DNA from: Brachybacterium subflavum
GTDB taxonomy: Bacteria; Actinomycetota; Actinomycetes; Actinomycetales; Dermabacteraceae
Reading direction: 5' to 3'
NCBI RefSeq assembly: GCF_009299795.1
Contig: NZ_VIGP01000004.1
Span: 264,992 to 328,991, forward strand
Length of the DNA stretch: 64,000 nucleotides
Both the position numbers and the translations under genes were made by a program. Below are positions 54,956-64,000 of the stretch, in pieces. How positions within the stretch are numbered: position 1 is the stretch's first letter; each line of letters opens with the position of its first letter. The notes beneath the pieces were generated by a model that was not told the origin of the DNA, searched no databases, and saw only the letters and a program-made list of their open reading frames with translations.

Positions 54956-56935
54956 TCAGGCGTGCCCGGCCCCGCTGAAGGGATCCTCGGGATCCCCGCC
55001 CAGCGGGTGGTGGCCATCGGTCCCGTCATCGTCTCCGCCCCGGGCGCGCTCCGCCTCGGGAACCTCCGTGTCGACGTCCACCTCGATGGTCTCGGCGCCC
55101 GCGAGCGGGATCGAGCCGCCGGGGATCGCCGCGAGCAGCCGCTTGGTGTACTCCTGCTGCGGATCGTGGAAGACGGCATCGGTCGAGCCGTGCTCGACGA
55201 CGCGTCCCTTCTCCATCACCACCGTGTGATCGGCGATCTGACGCACGACGGCGAGGTCGTGGGTGATGAACAGGTAGGACAGCCCCAGCTCGGACTGCAG
55301 GTCGTTGAGCAGGTGCAGCACCTGGTCCTGGACCAGCACGTCGAGGGCGGAGACGGCCTCGTCGCACACGACGACCTCGGGGTCCAGGGCGAGCGCACGG
55401 GCGATCGCGATCCTCTGGCGCTGCCCGCCCGAGAGCTCGTTGGGATAGCGGCGCATCATCGAGGCCGGCAGGGCGACCTTGTCGAGCAGGTCGCGGACCT
55501 TCGCCTCCCGGGACGTCGCGTCCCCGATGCCGTGCAGGCGCAGCGGCTCCTCGATCGTGCGGAAGATCGAGTACATCGGGTCGAGCGTGCCGTAGGGGTT
55601 CTGGAAGATCGGCTGCACGCGGCGGCGCAGAGCCATCATCTCCTTCCCCTTCATCCCGGCGACGTCCCGACCCTCGAACAGCACGCGACCCGACGTGGGC
55701 TCCAGCAGACGGAGCACCATCTGGGCGACCGTCGACTTCCCCGAGCCGGACTCCCCCACGATGGCCGTGGTCGTGCCGCGGCGCAGGTCGAAGGAGACGT
55801 CGTCGACGGCGGTGAAGGGCGTCGTCCTCCACGGCACCTTCCCGCGCAGCGGGAAGACCTTGGTGAGGTTCTGGACGCTGATCACCGTGTCCTCGCCGCT
55901 GCTCGCAGCGGCCGCGCCGGACCCTGCGCCATCGGCAGAGGCGTCCGCGTCGGCAGGGGTGTTCGGACCGGAAGCCCTCTCGGACGCCGCAGCGGACTCG
56001 TCGGCCACAGCGGGCGCCGCCTGCTGCGCCGCGTCCTGCGCCGCATCCTGCGCCGCGTCCTGCGCGTCGCCGCCCTTGGTCGAGACCAGTCGTCGCGAGG
56101 CGAGCGACGGCGCCGCGCCGATCAGCCGCTTCGTGTACGGGTGCTGCGGGTCCTGGAGGATCTGCAGTGCGGGACCGGACTCGACGATCTGCCCCTTGTA
56201 CATCACCACCAGGTGCTGGGCGCGCTCGGCGGCCAGGCCCAGGTCGTGCGTGATCAGCAGCACCGCGACGCCGAGCTCGGCGGTCAGGGTGTCGAGGTGG
56301 TCGAGGATCTGCTGCTGGACGGTGACGTCCAGGGCGCTCGTCGGCTCGTCGGCGATGAGCAGTCGGGGCCTCGCGGCGAGGCCCATGGCGATCAGGGCGC
56401 GCTGGCGCATGCCGCCGGAGAACTCGTGCGGGTACTGGCCCGCGCGGCGCTCGGCGTCGGGCAGGCCCGCCTCCTCGAGCAGCTCGACGGTGCGCTTCCT
56501 GGCCGCTGCCCCGTTGGCGACGCCGTTGGCGGCGAGCGCCTCGTCGATCTGGGAGCCCACCTTCCACAGCGGGTTGAGGTTGCTCATCGGGTCCTGCGGG
56601 ACCAGTCCGATCTCGCTGCCGCGCAGCGCGCGGATCTGGCCGAGAGGCACGGAGGTGATGTCCTTGCCGTCGAAGCGGATCGAGCCGCCGGTGACGCTGC
56701 CGTTCGGGGGAAGCAGACGTGCGATGCTCATCGCCGTCGTCGACTTGCCCGAGCCGGACTCGCCGACGATCGCGACGGTCTCGCCCGGATAGACCTCGAG
56801 GTTCGCCCCGCGCACGGCGTGCACGGGCCCGCTGCCGGTCGTGAACGTGATGTCGAGGTCGCGGATCTCGAGCAGCGCTCCGGCCTCGGTGCTGGCGGGC
56901 TGATCGCCCGTACGGGGTGCAGTGGTGGCGCTCAT
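54956..56935 (-). CDS. Fused double ATPase of peptide ABC importer (DppD-DppF)
   Basis: 659 residues from ATG 56935, overlapping the upstream permease stop by 4 bases. Two ABC ATPase domains lie in one chain. The first has GESGSGKST with signature FSGGMRQRA; the second begins near residue 330 with its own GESGSGKST and signature LSGGQRQRI. They correspond to DppD/OppD and DppF/OppF. The linker (about residues 285-340) is Ala/Asp-rich with AQDA repeats. It powers the importer encoded by the permease and binding-protein genes just upstream. Confidence 0.93.
   Translation of the reverse strand: MSATTAPRTGDQPASTEAGALLEIRDLDITFTTGSGPVHAVRGANLEVYPGETVAIVGESGSGKSTTAMSIARLLPPNGSVTGGSIRFDGKDITSVPLGQIRALRGSEIGLVPQDPMSNLNPLWKVGSQIDEALAANGVANGAAARKRTVELLEEAGLPDAERRAGQYPHEFSGGMRQRALIAMGLAARPRLLIADEPTSALDVTVQQQILDHLDTLTAELGVAVLLITHDLGLAAERAQHLVVMYKGQIVESGPALQILQDPQHPYTKRLIGAAPSLASRRLVSTKGGDAQDAAQDAAQDAAQQAAPAVADESAAASERASGPNTPADADASADGAGSGAAAASSGEDTVISVQNLTKVFPLRGKVPWRTTPFTAVDDVSFDLRRGTTTAIVGESGSGKSTVAQMVLRLLEPTSGRVLFEGRDVAGMKGKEMMALRRRVQPIFQNPYGTLDPMYSIFRTIEEPLRLHGIGDATSREAKVRDLLDKVALPASMMRRYPNELSGGQRQRIAIARALALDPEVVVCDEAVSALDVLVQDQVLHLLNDLQSELGLSYLFITHDLAVVRQIADHTVVMEKGRVVEHGSTDAVFHDPQQEYTKRLLAAIPGGSIPLAGAETIEVDVDTEVPEAERARGGDDDGTDGHHPLGGDPEDPFSGAGHA
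56025..56060 (-). repeat. 12-bp in-frame tandem repeat (AQDA linker)
   Basis: Three near-identical copies of TGCGCCGCGTCC (as read on the + strand) encode repeated Ala-Gln-Asp-Ala in the linker between the two ATPase domains. Confidence 0.8.
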
Positions 56936-57888
56936 CGCTTCCTCGCCTTGGGGTCCAGGGCGTCGCGGACGGCGTCGCCGAGCATGATGAAGCTCAGCAC
57001 GCAGATCGCGAGCGCCACTGACGGGTAGAACAGCATCATCGGGTTGTTGCGCAGCGCGGGCTGGGCGTCCGAGATGTCGCTGCCCCACGAGATCGAGCCG
57101 TTGCCGAGCCCGAGGTAGGACAGGGTCGCCTGGGCGACGATGAACACGCCCAGGTTCACGGTGGCCGTGACGATCACCGGGGCGATCGCGTTGGGCAGCA
57201 CGTGCTTGGCGAGGTTCGTCAGCTTCCCTGCGCCGAGCGCGGTAGAGGCCGTCACGAAGTCCTGGCTCTTGACCGAGAGCACGGCGCCGCGGGTGATGCG
57301 GGCGATGTTCGTCCAGCCGAAGACCGCGAGGATCAGGGCGATCGTGAAGGTGCTGACCCCGCTGCTCAGTGCGGTGAAGGCGACGATCGCGCCGAGCACG
57401 AGCGGCAGCGCGAAGAAGATCTCGGTGACGCGGGAGAGGACCTCGTCGATCCAGCCGCCCACGTAGCCGGCGAAGGCGCCGATGACCACGCCGATGACGG
57501 TCGAGATGACCATGGCGAAGAAGCCGACGCTCAGCGAGGTGCGCGTGCCGTAGAGGATGCGCGCCCAGACGTCGTACCCCTGGACGGTCGTGCCCAGCAG
57601 GTGGCCGTCGCCCGGTTTCTGGTTGGAGACCCCGAGGTCGCCCTTCGTGGGGTCGTAGTCGGTGAAGATCCCGGGGAACGCCGCGATGAACAGCAGGACC
57701 AGGATCAGCAGGGCGGAGATCACGAACACGGGGTTGCGGATCAGGTTGTGCGCGGCCTCGCCCCACATCGAGCGGGGAGCAGCGGTGGTGTCCACCGCGT
57801 CGACCTCGCGCAGCGGCGTCTCGTCCAGGGGCGCGACGAAGTGTGCGTCGGCCGGGCGCAGGGTGCGGGAGCTGTGATCACTTCGCAT
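56932..57888 (-). CDS. Peptide ABC transporter permease (DppC type)
   Basis: 318 residues. A 45-residue cytoplasmic start is followed by six membrane helices. The EAA loop GAGKLTNLAKHVLPNAIAP couples to the ATPase. An OppC_N segment precedes the core, as in DppC/OppC. It overlaps dppB by 11 bases and the ATPase gene by 4, so the three are a tight operon. Confidence 0.92.
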   Translation of the reverse strand: MRSDHSSRTLRPADAHFVAPLDETPLREVDAVDTTAAPRSMWGEAAHNLIRNPVFVISALLILVLLFIAAFPGIFTDYDPTKGDLGVSNQKPGDGHLLGTTVQGYDVWARILYGTRTSLSVGFFAMVISTVIGVVIGAFAGYVGGWIDEVLSRVTEIFFALPLVLGAIVAFTALSSGVSTFTIALILAVFGWTNIARITRGAVLSVKSQDFVTASTALGAGKLTNLAKHVLPNAIAPVIVTATVNLGVFIVAQATLSYLGLGNGSISWGSDISDAQPALRNNPMMLFYPSVALAICVLSFIMLGDAVRDALDPKARKR

Positions 57889-58807
57889 GGCGGATCCTCG
57901 GGTCGAGCACGGCGTAGAGCAGGTCCACGACGAGGTTGGTGAGCAAGAAGATCATCACCATGATCGTGACCACGGAGACGATCACGGGACTCTCGGACTT
58001 GTTGATCGCCTGGTAGAGCACCGATCCGATGCCGTGGATGTTGAAGATGCGCTCGGTGACGATCGCGCCGCCCATGAGGGCGCCGAGGTCGGCGCCGATG
58101 AACGTCACCACGGGGATCAGCGAGTTGCGCATGATGTGCTTGGAGATCACGCCGGTGCGCGAGAGTCCCTTGGCGGTCGCGGTGCGCACGTGGTCGGCCG
58201 TCGCGACCTCGGTGATCGAGGTCCGGGTCAGCCTCAGCACATACGCGAAGGAGACGACGCCGAGCACGAACCCTGGCAGGAGCAGGTTCTGGAGGCTCGC
58301 GTCGCGTCCGACGTTCACGGGCACCACCCCGAGCTTCACGCCGAGGGTGAACTGGGCGACGAAGCCGATCACGAAGGTGGGGACCGCGATCACCAGGAGC
58401 GAGACCATCAGCAGCGTGGTGTCGATCCAGGTGCCCTTCTTCAGGCCCGAGATGACGCCTGCGACGATGCCGAGGATGGTCTCGAAGACGACCGCGATGA
58501 TCGCGAGGCGGAAGGTCACGGGGAACGCATCGCGGATCTGCTCGATGATCGGCCGGCCGTTGAAGCCGACGCCGAAGTCGCCGCGCACCACCTTCCCCAC
58601 GTAGATCAGCCACTGCACGATGAGCGGCTTGTCCAGGTTGTACTGCGATCGGAGCTGGTCCTGCACGGCCGGCGAGAGGGGCTTGTCGCCCATGATCGCC
58701 TGGATCGGATCGCCGCCCGCGTAGAACGCCATGACGTAGATCAGCAGGGTCGCACCGAGGAAGACGGGGATCATCTGCAGCAGTCGCCGCCCGATGTACC
58801 AGATCAC
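57878..58807 (-). CDS. Peptide ABC transporter permease (DppB type)
   Basis: 309 residues from GTG 58807. It has six membrane helices, the N-terminal IGRRLLQMIPVFLGATLLIY, and a large periplasmic loop between the first two helices (ALSPAVQDQLRSQYNLDKP region), as in DppB/OppB. The EAA-type loop TAKGLSRTGVISKHIMRNSL is conserved. It is first in the permease-ATPase unit, separated from the binding-protein gene by 203 bases with a hairpin. Confidence 0.92.
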   Translation of the reverse strand: MIWYIGRRLLQMIPVFLGATLLIYVMAFYAGGDPIQAIMGDKPLSPAVQDQLRSQYNLDKPLIVQWLIYVGKVVRGDFGVGFNGRPIIEQIRDAFPVTFRLAIIAVVFETILGIVAGVISGLKKGTWIDTTLLMVSLLVIAVPTFVIGFVAQFTLGVKLGVVPVNVGRDASLQNLLLPGFVLGVVSFAYVLRLTRTSITEVATADHVRTATAKGLSRTGVISKHIMRNSLIPVVTFIGADLGALMGGAIVTERIFNIHGIGSVLYQAINKSESPVIVSVVTIMVMIFLLTNLVVDLLYAVLDPRIRHAK

Positions 58808-58947
58808 TGGGTCACCTCAGGTTGATGGGAGAGGACGACGATCGCCGTCCCGGGGAAGCTGGCCGGAGCGCTCGCGCGGGGCCGCCGATGGTCGCGGCCG
58901 GGCCGACGCGGGGCCGGGCCTCGAGCCGACGGTCCTGGACGGACCTC

Positions 58948-58980
58948 GGGGCGGGAAGGGCTGTGTGCCCCTCCCGCCCC
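58948..58980 (-). terminator. Hairpin between binding-protein and permease genes
   Basis: GGGGCGGGA (58948-58956) pairs with TCCCGCCCC (58972-58980). Inner GGG/CCC adds three more pairs. It is typical of a partial terminator or mRNA-stabilising structure that makes the binding protein more abundant than the permeases. Confidence 0.65.
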
Positions 58981-59010
58981 GGCATCAGCGGATGCGCGCA
59001 GCTCCGTCGA

Positions 59011-60654
59011 TCACTTGGTGATCGCGTAGTACAGCGGGACGGTGTCCCAGCCGTACTTCACGTCGGAGACGTTCTCGGAGAAGCCGCCGAAGGTGTTCTG
59101 GTACCACAGCGGGATCGCCGGCAGGTCCTCCATGAGGATCGCCTCGGCCGCCTTGTACTTCTCGATCGCCGCGTTCTCGTCGGCCGCCGAGAGCCCTTCC
59201 TTGAGCAGGTCGTCGAACTCGGGGTTCTTGTAGTCGCCGTCGTTCGAGCCCTTGCCGTCGGCCGCGGCCGAGGAGTAGAGGGGGCCCAGGAAGTTGTAGG
59301 CCGAGGGGTAGTCGGCCTGCCAGCCGGAGCGGAACGCGCCCTTGAGCTCGCGCTTGGTGATCTGCTCGCGGAAGTCGCCGAAGGCCGGGAACGGCTTGCC
59401 CTTGGCGGTGATGCCCAGGGTGTTGGCGATGGAGTTGCACACGGCGTCGACCCAGTCCTTGTGCGGGGCGTCGGCGTTGTAGGCGAGGGTGAACTCGCCC
59501 TTGAAGGGCTGCTTCTTCTCCGCCTGCTCCCAGAGCTTCTTCGCCTCGGCCTCGTCGAACTCGAGAACCTCGGCGCCCGGGATGTCCTTCTCGCCGCCGC
59601 CGGGGATCACCGGGGCGATGAAGTCCGTGGCGGGGGTGCGGGTGCCGTAGAAGAGCTTGTCGCAGATCTGCTTGCGGTTGATCGCCCGGGAGATGGCCTT
59701 GCGGCGCAACGTGCCGGCCTCGCCCGAGAAGTTCGGGTCGTTCTGGGCGATCGTGAAGGACTGGAACACGGCGCCGGGATCGTTGACCGCGCGGTCGCCC
59801 AGGGTGTCCTGGTAGCTCGACAGGGCCGAGGTCGGGATGAGGTCGGTGACGTCGACCTCGCCGGACTCCAGGTCGCCGTACATGGTGTCGTCGGACGAGT
59901 AGATCGTGAAGGTCACGCCGGCGTTCTTCGCCTTGCGGGGGCCGTCGTAGTTGTCGTTGGGCACGAGCACGATCTGCTGGTCGTGGTCCCAGGTGTCGAC
60001 CATGTAGGGGCCGTTGGAGACCGGCTTCTCCCCGAAGGACTTGGTGTCGTCGTAGAACGACTCCGGCAGCGGCGAGTAGGCGCTGTAGCCCAGGCGGTTG
60101 GGGAAGTCCGACTGCTCGGAGACGAGCTTGACGGTGAAGGTCAGGTCATCGACGACCTTGAGGCCCGAGAGCGTCTCCTTGCCGGTGGCCTTGTCGGCGC
60201 TGACCTTGTCGAAGCCCTCGATGGGCTCGAAGAAGCTCTGGCTGAGCTGGGCGTTCTTGGTGTTCGCGCCGAAGTTCCAGGCGTCGACGAACGACTTCGC
60301 GGTCACCGGCGAGTCGTCGGAGAACTTCTGACCGTCCTTGATCTTGATGGTCCAGGTCTGGTTGTCGTCGGACTCGATCGAGTCGGCGACGTCGTTCTCG
60401 ACCGTGCCGTCCGCCTTGTAGTAGACGAGGCCCGCGAAGACCGAGGTGATGATGCGGCCGCCGCCCACCTCATTGGTGTTGGTCGGGATCAGCGGATTCT
60501 GGGGCTCGGTCTCGTTGGCGTAGACCGGATCGCCCGAGCCGCCGCCGGAGCCGCCGTCGCCGCTGTCGCTCCCGCCGCCGCAGGCGGACAGGGCGAGCGC
60601 GGCGGTGCCGGCCACGCCGGTGCCGATGATCATCGAACGTCGCGAGATGGACAT
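59011..60654 (-). CDS. Peptide ABC transporter substrate-binding lipoprotein
   Basis: 547 residues from ATG 60654, chosen because AAGGAG lies 5 bases upstream; a GTG 6 bases earlier overlaps that site. The signal MSISRRSMIIGTGVAGTAALALSAC ends in lipobox LSAC, with RR suggesting Tat or Sec lipoprotein export. The Gly/Ser/Asp-rich linker leads into an SBP_bac_5 fold (DppA/OppA) with SFVDAWNFGANT and SNGPYMVDTW segments. It binds oligopeptides for the importer downstream. Confidence 0.92.
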   Translation of the reverse strand: MSISRRSMIIGTGVAGTAALALSACGGGSDSGDGGSGGGSGDPVYANETEPQNPLIPTNTNEVGGGRIITSVFAGLVYYKADGTVENDVADSIESDDNQTWTIKIKDGQKFSDDSPVTAKSFVDAWNFGANTKNAQLSQSFFEPIEGFDKVSADKATGKETLSGLKVVDDLTFTVKLVSEQSDFPNRLGYSAYSPLPESFYDDTKSFGEKPVSNGPYMVDTWDHDQQIVLVPNDNYDGPRKAKNAGVTFTIYSSDDTMYGDLESGEVDVTDLIPTSALSSYQDTLGDRAVNDPGAVFQSFTIAQNDPNFSGEAGTLRRKAISRAINRKQICDKLFYGTRTPATDFIAPVIPGGGEKDIPGAEVLEFDEAEAKKLWEQAEKKQPFKGEFTLAYNADAPHKDWVDAVCNSIANTLGITAKGKPFPAFGDFREQITKRELKGAFRSGWQADYPSAYNFLGPLYSSAAADGKGSNDGDYKNPEFDDLLKEGLSAADENAAIEKYKAAEAILMEDLPAIPLWYQNTFGGFSENVSDVKYGWDTVPLYYAITK

Positions 60655-60940
60655 GGACACTCCTTAGTGTCATGGGATGCCGCGGCCGCATCTGCGGTCG
60701 GATCTCCGTACGGGTTCACGCTCTGGGGATCCATGCGGATCGTGGCGCGCATCCTCCAGTGTGCACGACGTGACGGGGTGCATAGCGCAAGAAGTGTCCA
60801 TCCATTGGTCACGATCCGGTCACTGCTCCGTCCGGCGGTCGACGCCGGAGAGATGCTGGGGAGCAGGCTGAGAGGACTGAGTTCCCACATCGGGCTCCCC
60901 CGTCTCGCCCTGGCGCCGCCGCGCGAGCGACAATGGGACC

Positions 60941-62647
60941 ATGACTTCCGCACAGAACACCCAGACACCGCAGGACGCGCCCGTCGACCCCACGACGACG
61001 GACGCCTGGGAGCAGCTCCTCGCGCACGACGAGTCGCTCGACGGCTCGCTGCGCGAATGGTTCGACGAGGACCCGCAGCGCGCCGAGCGCCTCACCCATC
61101 AGGCCGCCGACCTGCACGTGGACCTCTCGAAGAACCTCGTGACACCGGAGACCGTGGAGTTGCTGCTGCACCTTGCCGAGCAGACCGGCGTGCTCGCCCG
61201 CCGCGACGCCATGTTCGCCGGCGAGCACATCAACACCACCGAGGACCGCGCCGTGCTGCACACGGCGCTGCGCCGCCCCGAGGGCGCCTCCCCCGACCTC
61301 GTCGTCGACGGCCAGGACATCGACCACGACGTGCACGAGACCCTCACCCGCATCTACGACTTCGCCCGCAAGGTCCGCTCGGGCGAGTGGACCGGCGTGA
61401 CCGGCAAGAGGATCGAGACCGTCGTGAACATCGGCATCGGCGGCTCCGACCTCGGTCCCGTCATGGTCTACGAGGCGCTCAAGCCGCTCGCCCAGGAGGG
61501 CCTGCAGGCGCGCTTCATCTCGAACATCGACCCGACCGACGCGTACGAGACGACCACGGACCTCGACCCCGAGACGACCCTGGTCATCGTCGCCTCCAAG
61601 ACGTTCACGACGCTCGAGACGATCACCAACGCGCGCCTGGTGCGCGAATGGCTGCTCGCTGGCCTGCGCGAGAACGCCGGGCTCACCCCCGAGCAGGAGA
61701 AGGAGGCCGTGGCCAAGCACTTCGTCGCGGTCTCGACCGCGCTCGACAAGGTCGAGGCCTTCGGCATCGATCCCGCCAACGCCTTCGGGTTCTGGAACTG
61801 GGTGGGCGGCCGCTACTCCGTGGACTCCGCGATCGGCACCGTGCTCGCCACGGTCCTGGGCCCCGAGGCCTTCGAGGAGCTGCTTGCGGGCTTCCACGCG
61901 ATGGACGAGCACTTCCGCACCGCCCCCGCGGCGCAGAACGTGCCGCTGCTCATGGGCCTGCTGAACATCTGGAACGTGAACTTCCTGGAGGCGGAGACCC
62001 ACGCGGTCCTCCCCTACTCCCAGTACCTGCACCGCTTCCCCGCATACCTCCAGCAGCTGACCATGGAGTCCAACGGCAAGTCGGTGCGCTGGGACGGCTC
62101 CACCGTGGTCACCGAGACCGGCGAGGTCTTCTGGGGCGAGCCCGGCACCAACGGCCAGCACGCCTTCTACCAGCTCATCCACCAGGGCACCCGGATCATC
62201 CCCGCGGACTTCATCGCCTTCGCGAATCCCGTGCGCCCGCTCAAGGACGGCGAGCAGGACGTCCACGAGCTGTTCCTCGCCAACTTCTTCGCGCAGACCA
62301 AGGCCCTGGCCTTCGGCAAGACCGAGGAGGAGGTCCGTGCCGAGGGCACCGACGGTCCGCTCGTGGCCGCCCGCATGTTCTCCGGCGACCGTCCGTCGAC
62401 CTCGATCATGGCACCCTCGCTCACCCCGAGCGTGCTGGGCCAGCTGATCGCCCTGTACGAGCACATCACCTTCGTGGAGGGCTCCGTGTGGGGCATCAAC
62501 TCCTTCGACCAGTGGGGCGTGGAGCTCGGCAAGCAGCTCGCCAAGGACCTCGCCCCGGCCGTCGCCGGGGACGATGCCGCCATCGACGCCCAGGATTCCT
62601 CGACCGCCGAGCTGATCCGCTACTACCGGGACCACCGCACCGTCTGA
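60941..62647 (+). CDS. pgi: Glucose-6-phosphate isomerase
   Basis: 568 residues. The family signatures [14 protein letters not shown] and [18 protein letters not shown] are present, together with the sugar-phosphate SKTFTTLET loop and the HQGTRIIP segment. Glycolytic interconversion of glucose 6-phosphate and fructose 6-phosphate. Full length compared with the 549-residue E. coli enzyme. It is divergent from the peptide-binding lipoprotein gene with a 286-base control region in which no strong -35/-10 pair was recognised. Confidence 0.95.
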   Translation: MTSAQNTQTPQDAPVDPTTTDAWEQLLAHDESLDGSLREWFDEDPQRAERLTHQAADLHVDLSKNLVTPETVELLLHLAEQTGVLARRDAMFAGEHINTTEDRAVLHTALRRPEGASPDLVVDGQDIDHDVHETLTRIYDFARKVRSGEWTGVTGKRIETVVNIGIGGSDLGPVMVYEALKPLAQEGLQARFISNIDPTDAYETTTDLDPETTLVIVASKTFTTLETITNARLVREWLLAGLRENAGLTPEQEKEAVAKHFVAVSTALDKVEAFGIDPANAFGFWNWVGGRYSVDSAIGTVLATVLGPEAFEELLAGFHAMDEHFRTAPAAQNVPLLMGLLNIWNVNFLEAETHAVLPYSQYLHRFPAYLQQLTMESNGKSVRWDGSTVVTETGEVFWGEPGTNGQHAFYQLIHQGTRIIPADFIAFANPVRPLKDGEQDVHELFLANFFAQTKALAFGKTEEEVRAEGTDGPLVAARMFSGDRPSTSIMAPSLTPSVLGQLIALYEHITFVEGSVWGINSFDQWGVELGKQLAKDLAPAVAGDDAAIDAQDSSTAELIRYYRDHRTV

Positions 62648-62700
62648 TCCGGCACCCGGGCTGAACCGGCACCCGGGCGCGCGACGTCCGGACTCCGCCC

Positions 62701-62724
62701 CGGCACCCGGCACCCGGCACCCGG
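62701..62724. repeat. 7-bp tandem repeat CGGCACC, 3.4 copies
   Basis: Three exact copies plus CGG, 15 bases before the long hairpin. Non-coding. Confidence 0.85.
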
Positions 62725-62738
62725 TCGACGGAAGCACC

Positions 62739-62796
62739 ACGAGTGGTACGAAACGGTCGCCATGAGCACTCATGGCGACCGTTTCGTACCACTCGT
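62739..62796. repeat. 27-bp perfect inverted repeat with shared arm motif
   Basis: 62739-62765 pairs without mismatch with 62770-62796 around GCAC. The outer arm ACGAGTGGTACGAAAC matches the hairpin at 24832-24887 at 15 of 16 positions. It lies between two genes that are both on the + strand, so a bidirectional terminator role is not required. No T-run. Confidence 0.9.
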
Positions 62797-62825
62797 CGTC
62801 CTCAGGCCGACGCCGGACCGCCCCA

Positions 62826-62853
62826 CGCCCCGCGCCCCGCGCCCCGCGCCCCG
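62826..62853. repeat. 7-bp tandem repeat CGCCCCG, four copies
   Basis: Four exact adjacent copies about 30 bases after the long hairpin. Non-coding. Confidence 0.9.
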
Positions 62854-63016
62854 GCGTCTCATCGCACACGCCGCTGCGTGCCGCGGGATCCGCCGCGGGT
62901 ACGCTGATCCCAGCGCTCACCGTCGCCGCGGTGGGCGCTTCTGCATTCCGCCCGGTCGTCGCGCTGCGCACCGCGACCGGGTCGACCGCCCCCGCTCCCC
63001 CGCGTCAGGACCCTCC

Positions 63017-64000
63017 GTGCCCGAGACCCCCACCCCGAGACTCCCGTCGACCGCCGCCGAGCAGAGCGGCGCGCGGACCGACCTCGGTCTCCCACCCGCT
63101 CCCGCTGCGTCGGCCGCTGCACCAGTCGACCCGTCGGCCCCCACGCCCCCGCCATCGCCCACGCGCCCCGAGGACGAGCGCCTGCCGCTCGCCCGCAGCC
63201 TCGTCTTCGGCGCCCAGCACGTGCTCTCCATGTACGGCGGCGTGGTCGCCGTCCCGCTGATCGTCGGCGGTGCCGCCGGCCTGCCCGGCGACCAGATCGG
63301 GGTGCTCGTCGCCTCCGCGCTGTTCGTCTCCGGCGTGACCACGCTCCTGCAGTCGCTGGGCATCCCGTTCTTCGGGGCGAAGCTGCCGCTCGTGCAGGGC
63401 ACCACCTTCGGCGCGGTCTCGACGATGCTCGTGATCATCGCGGGCGACGGCGGGCTCCCCTCGGTGTTCGGCGCGGTGATCGTCGCCGGCATCGTCGGCT
63501 TCCTGCTCGCACCGGTGGTCTCACGGCTGCAGCCCCTGTTCCCGCCGGTCGTGACCGGCACGATCATCGCTGCCATGGGCATCTCGCTGCTGCCGGTGGC
63601 CGCCGGCTGGATCATGGGCACCGAGGGAGCTGAGGGCTACGGCAGCGCCCTGCACCTCGGTCTCGCCGCGCTCACGCTCGTCGCGGTGCTCGTGTTCTCG
63701 CGGATCCGCGCGCTCTCGGGCGTCGCGATCCTGCTGGGCATCGCCGTGGGCACGGTGATCGCCGCGATCGCCGGGGCCGCGGACTTCTCCGGCGTCCTCA
63801 CCGGCAGCGTCGTCGCCCTCCCGCGCCCGTTCGCCTTCGGCCTGCCCACCTTCCACCTCGCCGCGATCATCCCGATGGTCGTGGTCATCATCGTGACGCT
63901 CATGGAGACCACGGCGAACCTGTTCGCGGTCACCAAGGTCGTCGGCACCGATCTGCCGCCGCGGCGCCTGGCCGACGGTCTGCGCGCCGACATGGCCGCG
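63017..64000 (+). CDS. NCS2-family nucleobase (uracil/xanthine) permease, 3' truncated by window
   Basis: The first 328 codons from GTG 63017 (AGGA 6 bases upstream); the gene runs off the window. A Pro/Ala-rich start of about 60 residues is followed by LVFGAQHVLSMYGGVVAVPL and LPLVQGTTFGAVSTM, the first-helix and QGTT/QxT signature regions of nucleobase:cation symporter-2 permeases (UraA, PbuX). Several membrane helices are visible. Purine versus pyrimidine specificity cannot be read without the missing C-terminal half. Confidence 0.88.
   Translation, partial: MPETPTPRLPSTAAEQSGARTDLGLPPAPAASAAAPVDPSAPTPPPSPTRPEDERLPLARSLVFGAQHVLSMYGGVVAVPLIVGGAAGLPGDQIGVLVASALFVSGVTTLLQSLGIPFFGAKLPLVQGTTFGAVSTMLVIIAGDGGLPSVFGAVIVAGIVGFLLAPVVSRLQPLFPPVVTGTIIAAMGISLLPVAAGWIMGTEGAEGYGSALHLGLAALTLVAVLVFSRIRALSGVAILLGIAVGTVIAAIAGAADFSGVLTGSVVALPRPFAFGLPTFHLAAIIPMVVVIIVTLMETTANLFAVTKVVGTDLPPRRLADGLRADMAA

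Larger units (their letters stand above)
62648..63016. other. 369-base gap: repeats and long hairpin after pgi
   Basis: No gene. It holds a duplicated 13-mer CCGGCACCCGGGC (62649-62661, 62666-62678), two 7-bp tandem arrays, and a 27-bp perfect hairpin, then about 150 bases of unremarkable sequence and AGGA, the ribosome site of the permease gene. Confidence 0.75.

Noticed and set aside
58822..62664. Very long open frames antisense to or across real genes (for example 1280 codons here, 1258 codons at 38083-41859, 1217 codons at 13382-17035)
   Set aside because: They are frame shadows of GC-rich genes: no domains, odd composition (His/Gly/Arg runs), no ribosome sites, and they oppose well-recognised genes.

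Overview
The window is chromosomal DNA from a very GC-rich actinobacterium (Actinomycetota). The gene families point to Micrococcales, and the overall style (short intergenic gaps, GTG starts, leaderless genes, mycobacteria-like gene order) would fit a Dermabacteraceae/Brachybacterium-type organism. That genus-level guess is inference and was not tested. About 50 protein genes cover roughly 92 percent of the sequence. No rRNA, tRNA, CRISPR array, insertion sequence, phage or plasmid gene was found. Most genes are housekeeping, and the order follows two blocks of the Mycobacterium tuberculosis chromosome (recalled as about Rv3194-Rv3211, then about Rv1165-Rv1232).

1-24,800, first block: small membrane protein, HAD hydrolase, membrane PDZ/Lon-like protease (YlbL family), DUF2342 metalloprotease, NUDIX, YgjP-type metallopeptidase, a zinc-ribbon mini-protein, the antibiotic-stress regulator whiB7, helicase uvrD2, nudC, a phosphotransferase, a Tat-exported FAD oxidase, the double-strand-break motor-nuclease pair adnA/adnB, a TetR regulator, DUF3107, an RGG-tailed DEAD-box RNA helicase and an SDR-like protein. 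Two non-coding signals stand out. One is a compact promoter/structured-RNA/terminator unit at about 5678-5852. The other is a regulatory leader ahead of whiB7, with an AT-rich box, a 39-codon leader ORF and two mutually exclusive hairpins.

24,993-38,077, second block: MarC/PHP pair, aminopeptidase P, a PRC/MgtE-N/CBS protein, DUF1003, the Mrp ATPase, tatB, an O-methyltransferase, DUF3117, a LOG-family hydrolase, a lipoprotein polysaccharide deacetylase, an APC permease and dapE.

38,091-43,939, accessory cassette: a large FAD/NAD(P)-binding protein, a DHA2 exporter, and an MFS exporter divergent from an ArsR-type regulator around a perfect palindromic operator. This cassette lies between dapE and dapD, which are divergent neighbours in mycobacteria.

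43,973-54,626: dapD, an anchored lysozyme-like protein, a GDPD phosphodiesterase, a methyltransferase, citrate synthase, dapC, fdxA, a small SH3-like protein, a CDP-alcohol phosphatidyltransferase, a small membrane protein and typA. dapE, dapD and dapC together give the succinylase branch of lysine/diaminopimelate synthesis.

54,956-64,000: a complete peptide (Dpp/Opp-type) ABC importer with a fused double ATPase, pgi, and the start of an NCS2 nucleobase permease cut by the window end.

Intergenic DNA carries several very long perfect inverted repeats. Two of them, 38 kb apart, share the same 16-base arm end and each sits beside short tandem arrays, which suggests a dispersed palindromic element.
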